Virus record (IMG/VR): IMGVR_UViG_3300037963_003291
Location: 3,543-52,525 of that record
DNA length: 48,983 bases
Source: a virus
Strand: one strand, 5' to 3'
The notes beneath the pieces are model-generated. The model had not been told where the DNA came from, ran no database searches, and saw nothing but the letters and a program-made list of their open reading frames with translations. Numbering within the stretch: the first letter of the stretch is position 1; every line of letters begins with the position of its first letter. A program made the translations under genes and the position numbers. Positions 30,881 to 40,000 of the stretch are shown here, one piece after another.

Positions 30881-32155
30881 ATGTTAGATTTTTTATTATT
30901 AATACAAAACGTCAGTTCAGACGTAAACGTAGCATATATACCGCTTCTTATAGCTGGTATTACTGCAGCTTCAAGTATAGCTGGAGGGGTTAGCGCAGCA
31001 AACGCTGCAGAGGAACAAGCTATAAGGGCTGGAACAAGAGCAGAGAGGGATAGAAATGAAGCTGCGCGTAGACTTGCAGCACTAAGAAGAGGAGAGCTAG
31101 ATACACCTATACAAAAGCAACTTATGAGTCAAGCTACCATGCAAGCTCTAGGTACTGGATTGTCTCGCGCTGCAGAGGATCAAGCTGCAGAGGCTAGAGA
31201 ACAAGCTCTTGCTACAGCGGCTATGGGTGGTACACCTATGAGCGCTTTGTCTGGCGACGCTTACGGAGACTTCGCTAGAGAACAAGCCATAAAGGGGCTG
31301 ACAGGTAGACAAAAGTCCCTTGCGGATTTTGGAAGCACTCAAGAGGCTATACAGTCTGCAAATGTACAAGACTTTAATACTCAACTCAAGGCAGAGATGG
31401 CGGACGCTAGAAGGTTAGAAAGAATGGGTATAGTAGGTCAGGATATGGCTGAAGACGCGAGATTAGAAGCGGAAAGACAAAAAAACCAAGCTATAGTCCA
31501 AGGGTTAGCTTCAGGTGTGTCAGCTGGGTTGGGTGTTGGATTTGAAGCTGGGTATGATACTATGTTTAGCCGAGGTACCGTTGGTGAAGACGACTTTATA
31601 CAAGGTATGTTTGGGGGAGATCCAAACGCTAGACTTCCTCGTTTTCAAGAAGGTGGTATGTTTGAAGATGCAAGTGATTCAGCAGCGGCAGCTTATAATT
31701 TAGGTAGCTACTACGGAGATCAGATAGCAGCGGCACAAGAGCAAGGTAAGAGTCAGTTTGATGCTATGCTAGAAATGGTAAAGAGCAGATACAATCCTGA
31801 CTCAAGCATTGACGATTACTCACTAGAAGAATTGCAAAATAGAATTGATCAGTTAAAAGAAGAAGATCAACAAGAGGGGGTTAGAGAAACAGAAAAGGGA
31901 GGTAAGTATAAATTCCGTGATGGAGGCGGTGTAATGGTTACTGATGGTGAGTTTGATCACGATACAAATAAAAAAGCTATTGTAGATGAAGAAACTGGCG
32001 TTAAAGAAGGTGAGATGACAGGACAAGAAGCTCTTGTGTTTAACGACAAGCAAGTGGCTATGATAGAAAAATTAACAAATGCTGGTGACCAAAAAGGACT
32101 CATGAAGTTTATGAGAGAGTTGCTTAGCAGACCAGAATTTCAAGGAGAAGCATAA
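30881..32155 (+). CDS. Internal virion (cargo/ejection) protein candidate, 424 aa
   Basis: The N-terminus has a hydrophobic Ala/Ile/Gly segment (IPLLIAGITAASSIAGGVSA), followed by a long Ala/Arg/Glu helix to about residue 210, then two motif copies RFQEGG (about 254-259) and KFRDGG (about 344-349). The C-terminus carries GEFDHDTNKKAIVDEET, then GEMTGQEALVFNDKQ and MKFMRELL, a module I recall from phage virion proteins following the tail gene. The amphipathic N-terminus could insert into the host membrane during DNA entry. Its TAA overlaps the next ATG (TAATGCC). Confidence 0.58.
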   Translation: MLDFLLLIQNVSSDVNVAYIPLLIAGITAASSIAGGVSAANAAEEQAIRAGTRAERDRNEAARRLAALRRGELDTPIQKQLMSQATMQALGTGLSRAAEDQAAEAREQALATAAMGGTPMSALSGDAYGDFAREQAIKGLTGRQKSLADFGSTQEAIQSANVQDFNTQLKAEMADARRLERMGIVGQDMAEDARLEAERQKNQAIVQGLASGVSAGLGVGFEAGYDTMFSRGTVGEDDFIQGMFGGDPNARLPRFQEGGMFEDASDSAAAAYNLGSYYGDQIAAAQEQGKSQFDAMLEMVKSRYNPDSSIDDYSLEELQNRIDQLKEEDQQEGVRETEKGGKYKFRDGGGVMVTDGEFDHDTNKKAIVDEETGVKEGEMTGQEALVFNDKQVAMIEKLTNAGDQKGLMKFMRELLSRPEFQGEA

Positions 32156-34005
32156 TGCCAAATCATACTAATACACAATCTCCTATGTATTCTTTAAAGG
32201 ATTACGGAATACCTACATTTGGAGAGGCTTCCGCAAGGGAGCAGCGTGAAGCGCTTGAAGTAAATCAAGACGCTGTAAATACAGTAGCTAGAAACCTAGT
32301 TGTAAATAGAAGAATCGCCGACCAAGAGGCTGCTAAGCAAGTATATGGAGAGGTTCTTGGTAGTATGTATAAAGGCGATAGAGAAGCTATTGAGTTTATG
32401 CGTAATGATATTATGACTAAGTATAATAGTAGGCAATATGCTAGAAACCCTGCAGCTTTTGCTCAAGCTGTAGCCAATCTTAACGCTCTTATAGAAAACT
32501 CAGAAGCTTTCTACGCAGATTCTTACGGAGATACAGAACACTTAACATCACAGCCACAAGGCTTAGGTACAGGGACGACATTTGTGGATGCTAAGTATAA
32601 CTCTTTGACAAATAATGAAGCTCTTACTAAAATAGGTAAAGAGCCTGCTGTAAATATAGATGGAACTCCAGTAGATTTGTTTGCCGAAGCAAACGGTACG
32701 TTTGAAAAGATAAACAATGGTACAGGATACTATGATGCAGATAGTATGTTTATGAGAGATGGAGAGTTGTATGTTACAGTAAATAATGAAGAGGTTAGAT
32801 ATCAAGATTTAGAATATAGAACATTGGGTGGGTTAAGCTACCTACCAAACTTAAGGGATATAGGTGGTCAGCTAGAAGCACTTGCAAAAGATGCTAATAC
32901 TTGGGCTTACATATCTCACAGAAACGGTAAGTGGAATGAGAAAGACGCTTTAGATTTGTTTGTTGACGGGATGACGAATATGGAGGCTAGTGACAAACAG
33001 TTTAGAGCTGCGGCTTGGAACTCTGTAGCTGAGGGTATGGGGATAAAACCAGAGCTGAGGCAGACTTTTATAGATACAGGTAGTTTTGGAGAGGGTAGAG
33101 AAGAGCTATTTAACTCTTTCTCAGACAAGGTAAAAGAGGTTTGGTTGGATGCAACGAAGAGAGAGGAACCTGTAGTTGTGAAAACTCCAAAACCCAAAAC
33201 CGCTGCTGAAATAAAATTAGAAAATCGCCGACTAGATTTAATAGGTATACGTTATCAAGAGGAAGCACCTGCTGAAGAGGTAGGCGTAAAAGATAGATTA
33301 AGAAACGTCCTTATGGGAATAGGTGAGGAAGACGGATTCCAAGGTAGTCAATATGCTAATCAGATTATGGAGGCGCTTTCCCGCTTCGGTATAAATCCTA
33401 GTGCGGAAGAGTTAGCTGAAGGTTTTCAACCCAAGGTTCAGGTAACATATATTGACGAAAGCGGTGGTGTAAACTCACTGTTAATACATTACCCTAACGG
33501 GGAACTTCCTGACGAAAAGATTGCAGTTGACGATACACAAAATACTAATGATCCAGGAAACATACCTGGAGCTGTTCTAGGTATAATAAACAACCTACGA
33601 GATAGTGGAGCTTTAGTTCCAGAACGAACAGAAACCCCAAATAATCCAACTACAGGTAGGGAGTATGCTATGCCAGGACTATATGAAGACGAAAGAAAAA
33701 TTATAGTGGCATCTAAAGACGACGAAAATATAGACATTGAAATAAAACCTAACAAAGTTGTGTTCTTCCTAGATCAAGATGGAGGGCGTGGCGATATAAT
33801 GATTAAGAACGCCTTTTATGATGACGGAACATCTGCTGGCACCTTCTTAATAAAGAAAGGAAGTAGAAACTACGACACTGCGATCAAACTTCTAAATAGA
33901 GCTATAAAATCAAGCTACGGAGAGGACATGGAGATTGACATGTTCTTTGGACTACAGCCCCTTCCTGACGATGTAGGAGGCGGTGCTAATACCCCAGCTC
34001 CTTAA
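32155..34005 (+). CDS. Internal virion protein candidate, 616 aa
   Basis: I do not recognise a domain. The N-terminal half is helical and charged (REALEVNQDAVNTVARNLVV, AAKQVYGEVLGSMYKGDREA); the middle and C-terminal parts are mixed, with a Pro/Lys linker near 340 (VVVKTPKPKTAAEIKLEN) and beta segments (KVQVTYIDESGGVNSLLIHY; NKVVFFLDQDGG). No Cys-based site, signal or membrane helix is seen. It lies between the two other cargo candidates in one coupled unit, so packaging inside the virion is likely. A small GTDTPAP-like Pro tail ends the protein (GGGANTPAP). Confidence 0.5.
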   Translation: MPNHTNTQSPMYSLKDYGIPTFGEASAREQREALEVNQDAVNTVARNLVVNRRIADQEAAKQVYGEVLGSMYKGDREAIEFMRNDIMTKYNSRQYARNPAAFAQAVANLNALIENSEAFYADSYGDTEHLTSQPQGLGTGTTFVDAKYNSLTNNEALTKIGKEPAVNIDGTPVDLFAEANGTFEKINNGTGYYDADSMFMRDGELYVTVNNEEVRYQDLEYRTLGGLSYLPNLRDIGGQLEALAKDANTWAYISHRNGKWNEKDALDLFVDGMTNMEASDKQFRAAAWNSVAEGMGIKPELRQTFIDTGSFGEGREELFNSFSDKVKEVWLDATKREEPVVVKTPKPKTAAEIKLENRRLDLIGIRYQEEAPAEEVGVKDRLRNVLMGIGEEDGFQGSQYANQIMEALSRFGINPSAEELAEGFQPKVQVTYIDESGGVNSLLIHYPNGELPDEKIAVDDTQNTNDPGNIPGAVLGIINNLRDSGALVPERTETPNNPTTGREYAMPGLYEDERKIIVASKDDENIDIEIKPNKVVFFLDQDGGRGDIMIKNAFYDDGTSAGTFLIKKGSRNYDTAIKLLNRAIKSSYGEDMEIDMFFGLQPLPDDVGGGANTPAP

Positions 34006-34016
34006 TATTATTTATA

Positions 34017-37000
34017 ATGAATCAATACTTAGATGAACTATACGGTTGGATAGCAAGTCAAGATCCAACTTTTAAATCTAGATATCCTAATCAGGACGAC
34101 TGGAATGAAAAGATGCAAGATCCAGAGTATGCTAAAAAAATGCACTCATGGATAAGCTCTATAGATAATACTTTTGCAATTAGGAGACCTGTAGATATGT
34201 TTTTAGAGTCTGTAAAAAAAAAAGATTCAACAGATTTGGATGGAGCTGGGGAGGTGGTTTCTACGGACCCTACTACATCACAAGATCAAGAACCTATTTC
34301 TTCGGAGTCGCAGTTGTCTCCGTTAATGACAAGATTTAACGCATCGTTAGATGAATTTAAAGGCACCACTCAAGGGATGGTGTACATGACTGAGCAAGAG
34401 AGGAAGGATGAGGGGAAAGTAGGAATAAACTGGTTTAAAGAAGCTACTCCTTTTGCAGATAAAAAAGAAGAGGAGGCTGTAATAGAGCTGAACGCTAGGT
34501 TTGGTCAATATGGATTTAAGTTTGAAGAGGCTGTTCCTGGAATGGATTTTATATATGCCACCGCTCCTAATGGAGAAACCATGTATTTTGGAGTTGATGA
34601 AGGGTATGGCACTAACCCTTATGGGCAGGACCGCCTATTTTATAGAGCTAGAACAGAATCTATAAGGAAAGGAATTGATGAGCAACTATTTTCTTTCATA
34701 GGGGAGAATATGGTTGATGATGAGTTTAAGGTTGAAACTATAGCTATGGCTAATGGTGTAGATCGCCATAGAGTTACCATACCTAACGAAAGAGAAGCTC
34801 AACAGAGGATAGATATGTCTAACGAAATGATGCTAACTATAGCAGAAAGACAGTTAGCTCTTGATGCTAAATATGAAGAGTATGAAGAACTAAACAGTCT
34901 TACATTTCTTGAGCCTAGCGAGGAGGCTAGAAGAAACGAACTAGCAGAAGAATTAAGAGTTGAGATACCTAAACACAACCAACACATACAAGATTTTAAT
35001 GGATCTTTAGAAACGCTTGAATATGATTTAGGTGCATTTACACAGTTAAAAGCACAGCAAGGTTCAAGGCTTGGGTATTTTTATAACAAGCTTCTAAAAG
35101 GTATTGATAACATAGCCATGGGTATAGGCGAGATTGGCGTTGATGTATATACAGATTTTGCTTATCATCAATTTGTAAACGCTCAGCAGTATGTAGATGA
35201 ATTAAGAAAGCAACCAGGGTTTGAAGATTTTAAAATACCTGAAAGCTTTTTTATTACAAAAATTGCTGGTCGTGAAGTAAACCCATCCAACATGCCTAAC
35301 GAAGCTGTAGATGGAAGAGTAGTTAACTACCCTGATCTTAGGGCTTATATAAGAAAACAAACATTTAAAAAGAAAGAAGATGCAGGATCTTTTGAATATC
35401 AGTTTGAAGATCTAGACTCTCAAATAATGTCAACCCTCTTAGATCCAGTGAGAAAGAGATTAAAAAAACCGTACATAGGGGCAACACCTCTAACTAATAT
35501 GTTTGGTTCTGACGGTCAAACTCAGGAGTATATTAACGCAATGGACGAAACATGGTTTACTGGATCTTTTGGTGGGGCTGTAGAATCAATACCATCGTTT
35601 GTAGGTAAGAGATTAAGAATGGTTAGGCTTATGCTTTCAACAACAGCTCAGCTTCAAGAGGAGATGTCTGGTGAAGAGTTTGCTGAGGTCAAAGAGGGGG
35701 ATAAGTATAAACTTATAGCGCCAGTGGCTGTAGCGACAGCCGTGTTAGAGAATCTAGGTTTTAGAAACCTTATAAACAAGAAAGGCTTTGTTAGCATGCT
35801 TGTCTATAAATTTTTGAAGAAGTCTCCTGGAGGTAAGTTTACAGCTAAAAGTTTTGCCGAGTTTGTAGAACAAGATGTTAAAACAATGGTGGGGAGAGGC
35901 ACGCTAACTATGGCTGGAGGTTTTGCTGCTGAGGCTGAAACAGGGTTTTTGCAAGAGATTGTTGATATTAACGCAAAAAGGATGTGGAATGCTACATATG
36001 GAGTTCAATTTGATACTCCTGCCGCGTTCTCCGCAGAATACTATTCTCAGGTTACTGAAGCTGCGGTAAGGGAGGGTATAGGATCTTTATTGCTTGGAGC
36101 TCCAACAGTCGTAAGATCTGCCACTAATCCATTTAGCGACAGAGACATGGAGCTTCTCAACATGTACAAAAACACAGCTGTAGTGGACGCCTCTATAGCG
36201 TCAATAAACGGAAAAGTTGCAGCGGGAGAAATAACCCGTGAAGAAGCAGATGAGAAAATACAACAAATAAACGATGCAGCCGCGGCAGTAAATCAAATGC
36301 CAGAAAATCTATCTCTTTCTCAACAGAAGCAAGCGTACCGCCTCCTACAAGAGGAAAAGCAGCTAAAGGATAAAATGAAGGGTAAGGACGAAAGGTTTTT
36401 TAGAAAAGAAGCAGCTAGAATTAAAGAAATATCTAAGGAGTTAGAAGCTCTTGCTGAAGCAGCCCCAGAGGTCACACAGCAGCCCGAAGCAGCCACAGCA
36501 ACTCCTTCTCGTAGTCAGCAGGATATAAGCAATAGATTAGCGGAAATAACTCAAGAGATAGAGGAGATAGATGCTTTAGAAGTCTTAAGCAAAGAAGATA
36601 TCAAAAGAAAGAAAAATCTAGAAATAGAGCAAGAGCAATTAAGGTTTGAGCGAACTCAAGCTCAGCCAGCTCCAGCAGAAACTACACAGACTGCTGAAAC
36701 TCAACGAGATGAGACTGTAGTTGACGATGTTATTGACAGACCTGCTCAATTAAGCGGTTTCGGGGGTGGTCAGTTTGATAGCCCTATCGACGGAGATGTA
36801 TATGTAGAGGGCCAGAGAGTTGTTTTTGAATCGAAAGACGGGCAGATATATGATCTAGGTAATATAGACGATATAAGAAGTGACGGAGTTTCTTCTGTAA
36901 ACCTCATACCTCAAGAATCATTGGTTCAAGTCAATGAGGATGGATCATTAACCGTAGAGGGAGAGAAGATGAACATGCAAACAGAGCTCCCTACACAAGG

Positions 37001-40000
37001 AATAGAATATAACGAAGATGGTAGTATTAAAGCTGTAAGCCTAGTTGATGATAGTGGAAACACTAAGATGTATACTGGGGCTGTAGCTGAAGATTTAGCT
37101 TATCAAATTTTGCTTAATCAAATCCAAACACCAGAACAAGAACAAAGAATTAACGAACAATTAGAACAAGATGAAGAATTTAGACAACTCAGAGAAGCCC
37201 AAATCAGAAGAAGTACAACTGACAAATCTCAAGAGCCTGAAGGCGTTGCCGAAGAGGGACCAGATCAGGATACTGTCGAGACTCCTGCACAACCAAGGGA
37301 AACAGGACGACCAGAAGAAGCAGGACCAACCCAAGAAGTAGATCTAACTGCGTCAGATGCTGAGGCTCAAATAAATGCTTTAGATAATGTAGCCACACCA
37401 CTTAAGAGAGCTATAACAGGTATGCTTAAGAGGTGGAAGAAAGATATAAACAAGTATAAGATGAAGATTGTGCTGTTAAACAGCATGCAAGACTTCGCTA
37501 CTTTGAGGGACTCAAATGGAAATCTAGTTGTAAACGGAGCGAAAGAATTTTTAGATTCTGATGGAATCATAAGGGGGTACCATAAGGATGGAGTTATATA
37601 CCTTCCACCTTGGGAGACTACAAACATGGATGGCACTACAGAGTTTGGGTCTACAAAAGAAAGCGTTCAAGAAGAGTTTCTTCACGGTGTACTTAGGACG
37701 ATTATAGGTCAAGACTCAGCAAGGAGGGCACCGCTTTTTGCTCAACTGTCTAAGCTGGCTAAAAGTAGTGTTAACGCTCTTAATGTATTAAAAGAAAAAC
37801 TAGAGACGTACCTTCCAGAATCGCTTGTTATTAAAGCTGGTAAGGATAAGTTTCATTTAAACATAAACGGTCAGGAAGTAGATGTCACTAATCTAACTGA
37901 GCAGAAGCTTCGTGATCTTGGTCTGTCGGAAGACAAAGCTAAAGAAGTTAGTGAAGAATCTATTGTAGGGTTACTTATAGATTACTCTAATTCTCCAGAA
38001 AAATATGAGTCTGGTATTGTAGCTAAAATAAGAAACTTTATCAACAAACTGTTTGGTAAGTTTAAAGGTGACGTTGTTATAAAAAACAACGACGACTTAT
38101 TGGCTCTTGCTAAAAAGATAAAAGACTCTAGGCAGTTTGAAAAGGCGGTTAGTGTAGAACAATCAGATTTAAACTCCGCTATTAATGAAGATACTAAAGC
38201 TGAAGAGGCTGAGGGTAGAGGTGCATTTAGCGCAAAACAGCAGAAAGTGTTCAATGACATGAAGGATGGAGTAAAGCTTTATTATACTCAAGTTGCTTCA
38301 GTTGGTTACAATGAATTTACAGGTGAAGATAAAATGAGTTATAGGGATTTAACAATGGATGTCCCTAGCTATTTCTATTTCAAGGCAGCTTATAATAATT
38401 CTACAGGAAACGGTGTTGCTCCAGACAGGATGAGAGATATGTATTACTTTGATTCTGATGGAAACAGAGTAGACGTTGCCCCTCCAAGACCTAAGGTAGA
38501 CAATGCTGGGAATGTAATTGAAATGTCAGTCCCTAAAATTAAAACTTATGGGCAGAGATTGATCGAAAAAAGACTAAGAGAGCAAGAGTTGCGTGATGAA
38601 GTTAGAAAGCAAATAAGAGATCTTGATAGTGAGTTATTTGAACTTTTAAGCAACAATGATAAGAATCTCAGTAGTCACACTCAGGTAGATTCATTTAGCC
38701 CTATACAAAGAGATGAGTTTGATGTTCCATCGTTTGCATCAACAACCGTAGAGGATGAGATGGAAAAGCTTCAAGAGCTTATAATAACAAAAGCTAACAT
38801 TAAAGCCCTAATAGAATCCGACATAACGGAAGAAGATCTTATTGCCTTAAAAGGTAGGGGTAGTATTGTATTTAGATCACAACACCCTTCTATATTTACT
38901 ATGAGTAATTTAGAAATTATAGGGCCAAGTGAAATAGATACAACACCTCAAAACATTGCTGAGTTGGGTATGGAATCAAACCCTGATGCCGAGGGAGGTA
39001 GATTTGCAAAAAGCAGAGTTACAAGAGAGGGTATCAAGAGAAGAAAATTAGACGCCCTTAATGAAAAAGGTGAGCTTGAATATCCAGACCTGAAGATCCA
39101 GGTTAACAGCTACAAGAGTAAGCCAAAAGAGTTTACTAAAGAAACATGGAAAAACGTAAGCGACCGCTTCAAAAGAGGTAGGGTTCTGCACGTTGGTTGG
39201 GACCAGGTAGCTGCAGCAAATTTTAGATTTAAAGGAAACCCTAACACATATTCTACAAGCAGTGGTATCGAAGAGCTTTCTATTGCGGGAAAAGAGGGTA
39301 AGTCTGTGTCTTTCCATAATGCTGCTATGCAGAGACAGTTTGAGAAAAAGTTAGTTGAAAACGGCATGACTGACGGCAAAATTCACGTGGTTGTTACTCT
39401 TAATGGGGCCAAAGCAAGAAATCTTGCTGGTAACCCACTACTGTTTTCTGCAATAATGGATAATGTGTTGTACCAAGCGGATCAAGGTAATCTAGGAAAA
39501 AAAGATGTGGTCGATAAAGCAAATGAGGCTTTCAATGACAGAAGAACAGATAAAAGTAGAAGCACGTTTGAATCTATATTAAGATCTCCTGAGTCATCTC
39601 AGTTTGAAGAATTAATCGTAAGAAATGAAGACGGTAGTTTTGGCTGGAAAGATTACAGATCTTTTAAAAAGGGGTACGATTTATTCATGAATATTGAAGG
39701 TAAAACTTTGGGCATGTATCAAAGGGTAGGTGAGAAGTTTATAGCTATAGGCTGGGCTGGGCCACGTGGATTACCTACTCTACAAGATATAAGAAATTCT
39801 TTGATATTACCAGAGTACATGGATGGAACTGATGCGCCTGAAGCTGGCACGGTGGCGGCTGTGTTGGAGATAGATTTAGGTGAGATGAAATCAAAAGTTG
39901 GTGATGGATTTAAAAAGCGTATTGATAAGGGATCAGCATTTCCTTACGCGTTTGAAGGAGGGTTAAAAGAAGTTGTAGTCGTAACGGATAAACCTTTAGC

